The position numbers and the translations under genes were made by a program. DNA of 64,000 nt from Stutzerimonas stutzeri (GTDB lineage: Bacteria > Pseudomonadota > Gammaproteobacteria > Pseudomonadales > Pseudomonadaceae), in NCBI RefSeq assembly GCF_002909485.1, contig NZ_PPXG01000004.1, positions 1-64,000 of the forward strand, written 5' to 3'. Below, one piece after another: positions 54,997 to 64,000 of this stretch. The notes under the pieces were generated by a model. The model did no database searches, was not told the DNA's origin, and saw only the letters and a program-made list of their open reading frames with translations. Positions within the stretch are counted from its first letter, which is position 1; every line of letters starts with the position of its first letter.

Positions 54997-55884
54997 TTAA
55001 CGGGCTATCGCCACCGGCCGTGCCGCCCACCAATCGCGCCAGCGAACGCGCTCGTCGCGCACTACCCAGCCTTCCTGCGGCGCAAAGCTTTCCGAGAGCC
55101 ACAGGCCGCGGGTGTTCACTGGGCTGAACTGGCCGTTGCGCAGTTGCAACAGCTGATCCTGTGGCTGGCCCTGATGCAGAGGAATCAGGTAGATATCGGG
55201 CCGGCTGCGCTCCAGTCGCGCGACCAGTTGGCCGTCTTCCAGGCGTTCGTCGACATGGAAAAGGCTCAGCTGTCGCGTCTCCTTCGGTAGCTCCATGCGC
55301 ATGTCATAGACCAGCTGCAGCGATGCGGTCGGCAGGTGTACATAGGCGCGAGGACGCTCCATCAGCACCATGTTGCCGCACTGCACCGGGCGCGTGGCGC
55401 CGGATTGCGAGGCGAGCTTGAAGTGCACCGCCTCGCGGTAGTGCAGGCTGGCCTGGTACGGAGTGGGCAGCCAGGTATCGCCGAAACGCCCGGCAAGCCA
55501 GCCTTCAGGGGTTTCCAGCAGGCATTCTTCGGCGATTTCCTGGATGGCGGTAAGCAGCGGCAGGTTCAGCTCATGGGCCGGGATGTAGCCGGAAATCAGC
55601 TTGAGGACAACGTCACCACGGTCCGGCCGCTGCTGACGGACCAGCACCCAGTATTCGCGGCCCTGCCAGCTCATGGTCAGACGCACCGACACGCCGAGAT
55701 TGGCCAGTTCGATGGCAAAGCGGCCCGGATCGGAAACATCAACCGGGCGGCGGCGCTCGATCACTTCGCTGAAGTTCAACGGCCTGCCCAGACTCTGGTA
55801 GCTCAGGTTGTCCTGACTGGCCTCGACATAGAGGGGCAGGGTCTTGAATGCGGCAGGGCTCTTGCGCACCAGAACTCTTGGCAT
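54997..55884 (-). CDS. Conserved hypothetical protein with Nudix-like segment
   Basis: 295 aa, no signal peptide or membrane helix. A segment LNLPLLTAIQEIAEECLLET in the first half resembles a degenerate Nudix box (G-x5-E-x7-REUxEExGU), with the EIAEE glutamates kept and the arginine replaced by Gln. The rest is beta-rich (RAYVHLPTASLQLVYDMRME). ATG 55884 is adopted. Similar proteins near hldE in Pseudomonas are annotated as hypothetical or, misleadingly, as a metal ABC transporter ATPase; no ATPase motif is present. Function is unknown. Confidence 0.65.
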   Translation of the reverse strand: MPRVLVRKSPAAFKTLPLYVEASQDNLSYQSLGRPLNFSEVIERRRPVDVSDPGRFAIELANLGVSVRLTMSWQGREYWVLVRQQRPDRGDVVLKLISGYIPAHELNLPLLTAIQEIAEECLLETPEGWLAGRFGDTWLPTPYQASLHYREAVHFKLASQSGATRPVQCGNMVLMERPRAYVHLPTASLQLVYDMRMELPKETRQLSLFHVDERLEDGQLVARLERSRPDIYLIPLHQGQPQDQLLQLRNGQFSPVNTRGLWLSESFAPQEGWVVRDERVRWRDWWAARPVAIAR

Positions 55885-55974
55885 TCGGTTTCTCCTTGCG
55901 GCGAAGACAGTAACCGCGCGGTATCAGCGTAATAAGCTCCCGCGCAGCGGATGAACGTTGCCGCCAGGACCGTT

Positions 55975-56784
55975 TCAGTTGCCGGTCAGAACGGCAGCAG
56001 CAGTCCGTACGTTAGCCGTCAAATGCTGCAGATTGATAGTGCCGATGATCGCGCCACTGACCCCAGGGTGGCTGAACAGCAACTCGAAGCTGCGGCGCAC
56101 CGGGTCTTCACCTGGCTTGAGGCAGGCGTGGCCGCTGGCCAGGGCCTTCTTTATCAGAATGCCCTTACCGTGGGCTGCAGCGTAGTCGAGCACCGGTCGC
56201 TCGGCCTGCTCGTTGAGGTTGTAGGTGACCATTGCGCAGTCGCCCTGCTGCAGCGCCAGCAGCCCGCCATCCACAGTCTTGCCGGAAAGGCCGTAGCCGA
56301 GAATCTTGCCCTCGCGCTTGAGCTCGGCAAGGGCCTGGTAGACCTCGGCGTGCTGCAGGATGTCCAGATCGTTGCCATCGGAATGCACCAGCACCAGCTC
56401 GATGCGGTCGGTACGCAGGCGCTTGAGGCTGCGTTCGACCGAAAAGCGCGTATGCGCGGCGGAAAAGTCGAAGCGCGACTGGCCGTTCTCGAACTGCTCG
56501 CCGACCTTGCTGACGATCACCCACTCATCGCGCTGGCCGGCCAGCAGAGGGCCCAGCCGCTCTTCGCTGACGCCGTAGGCCGGGGCGGTATCGATCAGGT
56601 TGATGCCCAGATCGCGGGCCAGAGCCAGCAGCTGGCGAGCCTGAGCATCGTCGGGAATGGCGAAGCCGCTGGGATATTTCACGCCCTGGTCACGTCCGAG
56701 CTTCACCGTTCCCAGACCCAGCGGCGAGATATTCAGGCCGGTGCTGCCCAGCGGACGGTGCAACTCATGCAGCGTTGCGTTCAT
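55975..56784 (-). CDS. Aldo/keto reductase
   Basis: 269 aa, NADPH-dependent aldo/keto reductase superfamily, TIM barrel. Seen: LGLGTVKLGRD near the start, GINLIDTAPAYGVSEERLGP with the catalytic Asp and Tyr, VSKVGEQF with the Lys, LVLVHSDGNDLDILQ with the His, and AIIGTINLQHLTANV for cofactor binding. The ATG at 56784 overlaps the stop of the FAD gene (ATGA), so the pair is co-translated. A longer frame upstream is spurious. The substrate is unknown. Confidence 0.88.
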   Translation of the reverse strand: MNATLHELHRPLGSTGLNISPLGLGTVKLGRDQGVKYPSGFAIPDDAQARQLLALARDLGINLIDTAPAYGVSEERLGPLLAGQRDEWVIVSKVGEQFENGQSRFDFSAAHTRFSVERSLKRLRTDRIELVLVHSDGNDLDILQHAEVYQALAELKREGKILGYGLSGKTVDGGLLALQQGDCAMVTYNLNEQAERPVLDYAAAHGKGILIKKALASGHACLKPGEDPVRRSFELLFSHPGVSGAIIGTINLQHLTANVRTAAAVLTGN

Positions 56785-57956
56785 GGCAGCAGTCCTTCCC
56801 AGAACGGCCCGGTCAACGGTGGTCGCGGCAGTTCCGGTAGCGCGGGATGCTGGCCGGGACGAATGCCGTCGCGGGCGAGGGCGGCTTCGACTCGGTCGGA
56901 AAAGTCCGGCGATAGCGCCAGCTTGGTCGGCCAGCCGACCAGCAGGCGGCCCTGCTCGGCGAGAAAGGCATTGTCCGGACGGGCGAGGGCCGATTGCGCA
57001 GGCTCGGCGCGGTCGATGCGCAGCGTCGCCCAGTGCGCTGCGGACAGGTCGATCCAGGGCACCAGCTCGGCCAGCTCCTTCTTCGCCGCGGCGATCTGGC
57101 GGGATTCGTCGCGTGCCACGCCGTCGGCTTCGGCGAGATCGCCGCCGAGATACCAGACCCACTCGCCGTCTGCCGCCGGATGGCTGGTCACGGTGATGCG
57201 CGGTTTGGTGCCTCCGCCCAGGCAGTGGGCGTAGAGCGGCTTGAGCGTCGGCGCCTTGACGATGACCATGTGCAGCGGGCGGCGCTGCATGGCCGGCTGT
57301 TGCAGGCCGAGCGAAGCGAGCAGCTCTGCCGTTCCGCCGCCGGCGCTGAAGACGATGCGCTGAGCGCGGATCTCGCGGCTGTCGACGCGCAGGCCGACCA
57401 GCTCGTTGCCATCGAGTAGCGGTTCGACCTGCTGGCCGGCGAGCAGGCTGTTACCGGCCAGCTCGGCCAAACGGGCGATCAGGCTGGGCACATCGAGCAC
57501 CAGTTCGCTGAGGCGGTAGACCTTTCCTTTGAATTTAGGATGTTGCAGCGCGGGTGGCAGTTCGTCGCCCTTGACCTGACCAACCCGCGAGCGCACCGCC
57601 TTGCTGGCGAAGAAGCTGGTGAGGTTGCCGGCCAGGGTGCCGGGCGACCAGAGGTAATGAGCATCGGAGAGCAGGCGCACGCCGCTGAGATCCAGTTCGC
57701 CGTTGCCTTCGAGAGCCTCGCGCCAGCGCCGCGGCATGTCGGCGATGGCTTCGGATGCGCCGGTGAGGGCGCCGCTCAAGGCGTACTTGGTGCCGCCATG
57801 AATGATGCCCTGGGACTTCACGCTCTGCCCGCCACCCAGCGTTCCCTTGTCCACCAGCAACGTGGCAAAACCTTGTCTGCGCAGGCGCGCGTTGAGCCAG
57901 AGGCCGGCGACGCCGCCGCCAACGATCAGGACGTCGGTGCTGAGGGATTCAGGCAT
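56781..57956 (-). CDS. FAD-dependent oxidoreductase (DAO family)
   Basis: 391 aa with the N-terminal dinucleotide-binding motif DVLIVGGGVAGLWLNARLRR and VDKGTLGGGQSVKSQGIIHG, the glycine-oxidase/D-amino-acid-oxidase pattern. A second segment RIVFSAGGGTAELLASLG and the C-terminal RLLVGWPTKLALSPDFSD complete the FAD site. Position matches P. aeruginosa PA4991. It is coupled by a 4-nt overlap to the aldo/keto reductase downstream, which suggests consecutive redox steps; the substrate is unknown. Confidence 0.85.
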   Translation of the reverse strand: MPESLSTDVLIVGGGVAGLWLNARLRRQGFATLLVDKGTLGGGQSVKSQGIIHGGTKYALSGALTGASEAIADMPRRWREALEGNGELDLSGVRLLSDAHYLWSPGTLAGNLTSFFASKAVRSRVGQVKGDELPPALQHPKFKGKVYRLSELVLDVPSLIARLAELAGNSLLAGQQVEPLLDGNELVGLRVDSREIRAQRIVFSAGGGTAELLASLGLQQPAMQRRPLHMVIVKAPTLKPLYAHCLGGGTKPRITVTSHPAADGEWVWYLGGDLAEADGVARDESRQIAAAKKELAELVPWIDLSAAHWATLRIDRAEPAQSALARPDNAFLAEQGRLLVGWPTKLALSPDFSDRVEAALARDGIRPGQHPALPELPRPPLTGPFWEGLLP

Positions 57957-58016
57957 GTGCAGACCTCGGATAAGGAAACGGATGCGCAGTATAACTGCAT
58001 GCAGTTCGCAGGGCGT

Positions 58017-58350
58017 TCAGTGGCCGGTGCTGCCGAAGAGCAGCTGAATGACCGCCACACCGGCGATGATCTGGGTCATGCCGAGCATCGCCGGCAGGTC
58101 CAGGTCCAGGTCCAGGTCCAGGTGCTGGCGATAGATCATCGCCGCAGCGATGCTGACCAGTACGATGCCCGGGCCCGCCCGGATGGCGTAGGCGATCCCC
58201 ACCGGAATCGTCTTCACCACCAGCGCCAGCATCCAGAACGACAGGCTATAGCAGGGGCAGAGGGCGGCTGAAGCCGGTCTGGGCTTTCATCGAGATGGTG
58301 GCGACCACTTCGGCGCAGATGGCGATGGCCAGGTAAACGTAACCGGACAT
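58017..58350 (-). pseudogene. SMR-family small multidrug efflux gene, decayed
   Basis: The minus strand from ATG 58350 reads MSGYVYLAIAICAEVVATIS and on to KAQTGFSRPLPLL, the EmrE-type start with the essential membrane Glu in AEVVA. Codon 35 is a stop (TAG, 58248-58246); homology then resumes in another frame as WMLALVVKTIPVGIAYAI, down to a stop at 58017. The join lacks about half of helix 2, so there is a deletion with frameshift. Two further changes hit conserved positions (AIRAGPG for the usual AIWxGLG). A hexamer repeat has expanded LDL to LDLDLDLDL before helix 4. I take it as a non-functional proton-coupled drug exporter. Confidence 0.85.
58095..58124. repeat. Hexanucleotide tandem repeat CAGGTC x4 plus one variant
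   Basis: Four perfect CAGGTC units (58095-58118) and a fifth CAGGTG (58119-58124) lie within the SMR pseudogene. On its coding strand they encode repeated Asp-Leu before the last membrane helix. Intact relatives have a single LDL here, so this is a slipped-strand expansion; multiples of six keep the frame. Confidence 0.95.
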
Positions 58351-58468
58351 GGGAAATCCTGATCGTGGGCTGGAGAAGGTGAACTTCGTTCGGTCGCGTC
58401 CTCGCCAACTAGCTAGTCACTGCGGTGGTTGTGGCTCGCCGGCAGGCGGCTTGCTAAGCTCCGCGCCC

Positions 58469-59737
58469 ATGAATCGCACCCTCTACACCCTTCTGTTCCA
58501 TCTTGGCCTACCGCTGGTATTTCTGCGTCTGCTCTGGCGCGCCAGGCAAGCGCCGGCCTATTCGCGGCGTATCGGCGAGCGTTTCGCCTTCGGCCTTCCG
58601 CCGCTTCGCCCGGGCGGTATCTGGGTACATTCGGTGTCGGTCGGCGAGAGCATCGCCGCGGCGCCGATGATCCGCCAGCTTATGGCGCGCTATCCGCAGC
58701 TGCCGATTACCGTCACTTGCATGACACCGACCGGCTCGGAGCGGATTCAGGCGCTGTTCGGTGACAGCGTGCAGCACTGCTATCTGCCCTATGATCTGCC
58801 CTGGGCGGCTGCGCGGTTTCTTGACCGCGTGCGGCCGAAGCTGGCGGTGGTGATGGAAACCGAACTCTGGCCCAACCATATCCATCAGTGTGCACGCCGC
58901 GGCATTCCGGTAGCGCTGGCCAATGCGCGCTTGTCCGAGCGCTCGGCCCGCGGCTACGCGCGCTTCGCCCGCCTGACCGCGCCGATGCTGGCCGAGCTGA
59001 GCCTGATTGCCGTGCAGACAGAGGCTGAAGCCGAGCGTTTCCGCCAGCTCGGTGCGCGCCGCGAGTGCGTCGACGTGACCGGCTCGATCAAGTTCGATCT
59101 GACCATCGACCCGGCGCTGCTGGCGCGGGCGAAGGAATTGCGCGGCCAATGGGCGGCACTGGAGCGGCCATTATGGATCGCCGCCAGTACTCACGCTGGC
59201 GAGGACGAGATCATTCTCGCTGCTCATCGCCAACTGCTCAGCGAGCATCCGCAGGCGCTGCTGATCCTGGTGCCCAGGCACCCGGAGCGCTTTGCCTCGG
59301 TGTACGAGCTGGCGGGTAGGGAGGGGTTTTCCGCCGTGCGCCGCTCGACGGGCGAGGCGGTTGGCGCCGGCACCCAGGTGCTGGTCGGCGACACCATGGG
59401 CGAGCTGCTGTTTCTTTACGCACTGGCGGATATCGCCTTTGTTGGCGGTAGTTTGGTGCCCAATGGCGGGCACAACCTCCTTGAGCCCGCAGCGCTGGGC
59501 AAGCCGGTGCTCAGTGGTCCGCACCTGTTCAACTTTCTCGAGATATCGGTGCAGCTGCGCGATGCCGGTGCTCTGCGCGAAGTGCATGATGCCGCGCAAT
59601 TGTCTCTGACAGTCAGCGAGCTTTGGCGCGACCCGGATGTGGCAGAGCGTATGCGCAATGCCGGCCTCGGCGTGCTCAGGGCCAATCAAGGGGCGCTGGA
59701 GCGATTGCTGGCAGGTTTGGGGCGATTGCTCGGCTAG
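58469..59737 (+). CDS. waaA: Kdo transferase WaaA
   Basis: 422 aa, GT30 family; adds Kdo to the lipid IV-A/lipid A precursor at the inner membrane. Seen: an N-terminal membrane anchor (TLYTLLFHLGLPLVFLRLLW), WVHSVSVGESIAAAPMIRQL with the catalytic Glu, VVMETELWPNHIHQCARRGI, SIKFDLTI, and the C-terminal FVGGSLVPNGGHNLLEPAAL. ATG 58469 (MNRTLYTLLFHL) is the family start; a longer frame upstream runs into the intergenic stretch. It is separate from the main LPS operon, as usual in Pseudomonas. Confidence 0.95.
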   Translation: MNRTLYTLLFHLGLPLVFLRLLWRARQAPAYSRRIGERFAFGLPPLRPGGIWVHSVSVGESIAAAPMIRQLMARYPQLPITVTCMTPTGSERIQALFGDSVQHCYLPYDLPWAAARFLDRVRPKLAVVMETELWPNHIHQCARRGIPVALANARLSERSARGYARFARLTAPMLAELSLIAVQTEAEAERFRQLGARRECVDVTGSIKFDLTIDPALLARAKELRGQWAALERPLWIAASTHAGEDEIILAAHRQLLSEHPQALLILVPRHPERFASVYELAGREGFSAVRRSTGEAVGAGTQVLVGDTMGELLFLYALADIAFVGGSLVPNGGHNLLEPAALGKPVLSGPHLFNFLEISVQLRDAGALREVHDAAQLSLTVSELWRDPDVAERMRNAGLGVLRANQGALERLLAGLGRLLG

Positions 59738-59795
59738 CGGTTGCGTCAGGCCTGGAAGGTAAAGCCTGCACGACTGCCGCCGCCGTCCGTGGTGC

Positions 59796-59902
59796 GCGAG
59801 CTTGGTGGGCGGAGGCCCACCCTACGGACCGGCCGCGTTGCAGCTTCCCACCGCTGGTACTTCGTTTTGCTTGGCGGCGAGCTTGGTGGGCTTGAGCCCA
59901 CC
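59796..59902. repeat. Pair of short palindromic repeats (REP-like)
   Basis: The 15-mer GCGAGCTTGGTGGGC occurs at 59796-59810 and again at 59877-59891. Each copy forms a 7-bp perfect hairpin GGTGGGC-N4-GCCCACC (59804-59821, loop GGAG; 59885-59902, loop TTGA). They lie in the 200-bp gap between waaA and tolC, which has no gene. The form is that of the dispersed extragenic palindromes common in P. stutzeri-type genomes. They may act as terminators for both genes. Confidence 0.7.
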
Positions 59903-59937
59903 AATCTGCGGGTCAATCAAACACAGCGGCTTTCTGA

Positions 59938-61392
59938 TCAATAGTCAATTCGCACCGGCTGACCGATGGTCTGCGGCAGATCCGGCGGCAAGAAGTCGGT
60001 GTCCGGGTTGTAATCGGGCTTCAGGTAGGCCGCCAGCTGCTGCAGGTCGTCCGGGTTCAGCGTGCCGGCGGCCTGTTTCAGACGCAGGTTGTCGAGAATG
60101 TAGTCGTAGCGGGCGTTGTTGTAGTCGCGCACAGCGCCATACAGCCGGCGCTGAGTGTCGAGCACGTCGACGATGTTACGCGTGCCGACCTGATAGCCGA
60201 TTTCAGTAGCCTCGAGCGCGCTCTGGTTGGAGATGATCGACTGCCGGCGGGCTTCGACCTGCTCGATATCGGTATTCACCGCCCGATGCAGATTGCGTGT
60301 GGATTCGACCACCTGGCGGCGCAGGCTTTCGCGCTGCTGCTCGCTCTGGCTGAGCTGGTAATACGCCTCGCGGCTCTGCGAGGTGGTCAGCCCGCCGCTG
60401 TAGAGCGGGATGTTCAGCTGCAGGCCAATGCTGCGTTGTTCGACATCGCCGGTATAGCGCGGCATGTCGACGCTCGGGATGCTCTGGGAATTGCTGAAAC
60501 CCAGCGAGTCGTTGTCGCCCTTGCGATAGGACGCCACCGCATCGAGCGTCGGTGCATGGCCGGAGCGGCGCTGGCGCAGGGTTTCTTCCGCCGCTGTCAC
60601 CGCGTAATTCACTGCCAGCAGGTTGAGGTTCTGCCGCGTCGCCGTATCGACCCAGGCCTTGGCTTCGTTAGGTATCGGGGCCAGCACCGGCAGGGTGTGG
60701 CGGATGCCTTCCAGCGCGATGTATTCGCGGTTGGTCAGGGTGAAGAGAGCCTGGAAGGCGTCGTCAACCTGGCGCTGCGCGATGGAGCGGTTGGCCCGCG
60801 CGGTATCGAATCCGGCCTGGGCCTCGAGCACGTCCGTCTTGTCGGAAAGGCCGACCTCGAAGCGCTCGTTGGCCTGATCGAGCTGGCGCTTGAATGCGGC
60901 TTCTTCGGCTTTTACCGCGGCCAGATTGTCCTGCGCGCGTAGCACGGCGAAGTAGGCCTGGGCGCTCTGCAGGATCAGGTCCTGCTCGGCAATGGAGTAT
61001 TCGATTGCGGCTTGCTCGCTCACGGCTTCCGCGGCCTTGAGCTGGAACCAGCGATCGGCACGGAAGATCGGCTGGCTCAGCGTTGCCTGATAGGCGGTGC
61101 CACTGCGTGACAGCGAGGTGGAGCCCATGCTGGTGTCGACGTCGGTTTCAGTGTCACTCATCTCGGCGCCAGCGCTGAGATTGGGTAATAGGCCAGCGCG
61201 TGCCTGCGGCACGATCTCCTGGCGAGCACGGAATTGCGCGCGGGCTGCAGCCAGGTCGGCGTTGTTGTTGACGGCTTGCTGATAGACGCTGACCAGGTCG
61301 GTCTTGCTGGCGAGCGGGACGGTCTCCTGCGCCCAGGCCGCTCCGGCGGTGATGGTGGCCACGGCGAGAGCCAGGGGGAGTCTGCGCAGCAT
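59938..61392 (-). CDS. tolC: TolC-family outer membrane efflux/secretion channel
   Basis: 484 aa. The signal peptide MLRRLPLALAVATITAGAAW ends near AQE. The mature protein has two OEP repeats with long coiled-coil helices: LVSVYQQAVNNNADLAAARA in the first, TRQNLNLLAVNYAVTAAEE and YQVGTRNIVDVLDTQRRLYG in the second. It forms a trimeric channel for type I secretion and tripartite drug pumps. ATG 61392 is preferred over 61404 since AGGATGG precedes it and the signal peptide then has normal length. It is divergent from thiC. The position next to thiC agrees with P. aeruginosa PA4974. Confidence 0.92.
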   Translation of the reverse strand: MLRRLPLALAVATITAGAAWAQETVPLASKTDLVSVYQQAVNNNADLAAARAQFRARQEIVPQARAGLLPNLSAGAEMSDTETDVDTSMGSTSLSRSGTAYQATLSQPIFRADRWFQLKAAEAVSEQAAIEYSIAEQDLILQSAQAYFAVLRAQDNLAAVKAEEAAFKRQLDQANERFEVGLSDKTDVLEAQAGFDTARANRSIAQRQVDDAFQALFTLTNREYIALEGIRHTLPVLAPIPNEAKAWVDTATRQNLNLLAVNYAVTAAEETLRQRRSGHAPTLDAVASYRKGDNDSLGFSNSQSIPSVDMPRYTGDVEQRSIGLQLNIPLYSGGLTTSQSREAYYQLSQSEQQRESLRRQVVESTRNLHRAVNTDIEQVEARRQSIISNQSALEATEIGYQVGTRNIVDVLDTQRRLYGAVRDYNNARYDYILDNLRLKQAAGTLNPDDLQQLAAYLKPDYNPDTDFLPPDLPQTIGQPVRIDY

Positions 61393-61573
61393 TGTTGGGT
61401 CCATCCTGAATAGAGCTGAGGAGCAAGGCTAAGCGGCAGTTGACAAGGGGTCAAGGCGCATGTGCGGGCAGGCCGGTAGCGGCTATGTCAGGCGGGGTGA
61501 ATGACCGAACGGTCGACTACTTTCGCCGTCGCCATGGCGTTCGCACCGGCTCTTGATTAGACTCGATGGCGTT

Positions 61574-63656
<2,083 letters not shown>

Positions 63657-63681
63657 TTGACGAGGCCTGAGCGAGACGTTG

Positions 63682-63706
63682 CGGGCCGGTGGATTTAGCC
63701 GGCCCG
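63682..63706. terminator. Possible terminator hairpin after thiC
   Basis: CGGGCCGG (63682-63689), loop of 9 nt, CCGGCCCG (63699-63706) is a perfect 8-bp GC stem between convergent genes. No T-run follows on either side, so intrinsic termination is uncertain; it may only protect the 3' ends. Confidence 0.45.
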
Positions 63707-63717
63707 TGCCATCCTGA

Positions 63718-64000
63718 TCAGAGATATTCCGGTTTCAAAATGCCCTTGAGCTGTTCACGCGGTATGACCAGCTCGGGGTGCCCGCTTGAATACGGAGCGA
63801 TGCTGTACACATCGTATTTGAGCAGCACACTGTCCTTGAGCAGCGCGACATGAGCGGTCTGCTGGAACGGCCAGAAGTCGATGAACTCGGCGTCCTGATC
63901 GTGCTCGTTCTCCACCAGCCAGCGCTGATGCGTCTGGCGTGCGGCGCGCCAGAAGTTGCCCTCTTGCCCTGGGATCAGCAGATCTTCCAGGCGCAGTTCC
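63718..64000 (-). CDS. Hypothetical protein next to thiC, C-terminal part
   Basis: The frame is open from the window edge to TGA at 63720-63718, giving about 93 residues of the C-terminus. It includes ELRLEDLLIPGQEGNFWRAA, RQTHQRWLVENEHDQDAEFI and the final LKGILKPEYL. An internal GTG was taken as a start by simple frame search, but the reading frame continues upstream without interruption, so the gene begins outside the window. No family is recognised; a conserved gene convergent with thiC is present in P. aeruginosa as well. Confidence 0.7.
   Translation of the reverse strand, partial: ELRLEDLLIPGQEGNFWRAARQTHQRWLVENEHDQDAEFIDFWPFQQTAHVALLKDSVLLKYDVYSIAPYSSGHPELVIPREQLKGILKPEYL

Noticed and set aside
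56785-57162. N-terminal extension of the aldo/keto reductase frame
   Set aside because: Arg/Pro-rich translation typical of a shadow frame; it lies wholly within the FAD oxidoreductase gene, and the family start is at 56784.

Overview
The window is chromosomal DNA from a gamma-proteobacterium of the Pseudomonas (Stutzerimonas) stutzeri group. From about 19.1 kb to the right end, gene content and order follow the Pseudomonas core as I remember it from P. aeruginosa: msrA, dipA-type phosphodiesterase, aceF/aceE, glnE, ilvE, waaF, waaC, waaG, waaP, wapP, wapQ, a kinase-like gene, a carbamoyltransferase, then waaL, msbA, hldE, waaA, tolC and thiC. The phosphite operon at the left end carries every key residue known for PtxD of P. 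stutzeri WM88.

Layout. (1) 1-5.15 kb: a phosphite uptake/oxidation operon ptxABCDE, bracketed by two copies of the same IS5-type terminal sequence in opposite orientation. The left copy is the 5' end of an element running out of the window; the right copy is a remnant of about 37 bp. It looks like a mobile metabolic module. (2) 5.15-18.7 kb: an accessory defence-type island. It holds a helicase tail, a lone AbiEi/DUF6088-type protein, an Xre regulator divergent from two small genes with two perfect inverted repeats between them, a 1473-aa nuclease-STAND ATPase translationally coupled to an unrecognised 481-aa partner, a small four-cysteine protein, an IetA/IetS-type AAA ATPase plus subtilisin pair, and an AT-rich msrA. 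The island interrupts the resident msrA, whose 3' third is missing; the acquired msrA lies next to the break. (3) 19.1-31.5 kb: core metabolism and signalling (EAL phosphodiesterase, pyruvate dehydrogenase E1/E2, GlnE, IlvE). Twin GntR-like operators lie between the divergent aceE and glnE. (4) 31.5-54.9 kb: the LPS core locus. Inner-core heptosyltransferases and core kinases are followed by a complete CMP-pseudaminic acid pathway (pseB, C, F, G, H, I), several putative transferases, an O-antigen ligase, the MsbA flippase and HldE. (5) 55-64 kb: a Nudix-like protein, an aldo/keto reductase and FAD oxidoreductase pair, a decayed SMR efflux gene with a hexanucleotide repeat, waaA, a tolC-type gene, and thiC behind a TPP riboswitch.

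The LPS genes work as one pathway. HldE supplies ADP-heptose, WaaA adds Kdo to lipid A, WaaC and WaaF add heptoses, WaaG adds the first outer-core sugar, WaaP/WapP/WapQ phosphorylate and WapO carbamoylates heptose, MsbA flips the core-lipid A and WaaL ligates polymer. The Pse genes sit where P. aeruginosa has outer-core genes and probably decorate this strain's core or O-chain.

The best candidate for an undescribed system is the coupled pair at 7585-13448. I had no database access. Family names come from motifs and recalled families, and coordinates and start choices from reading the sequence.
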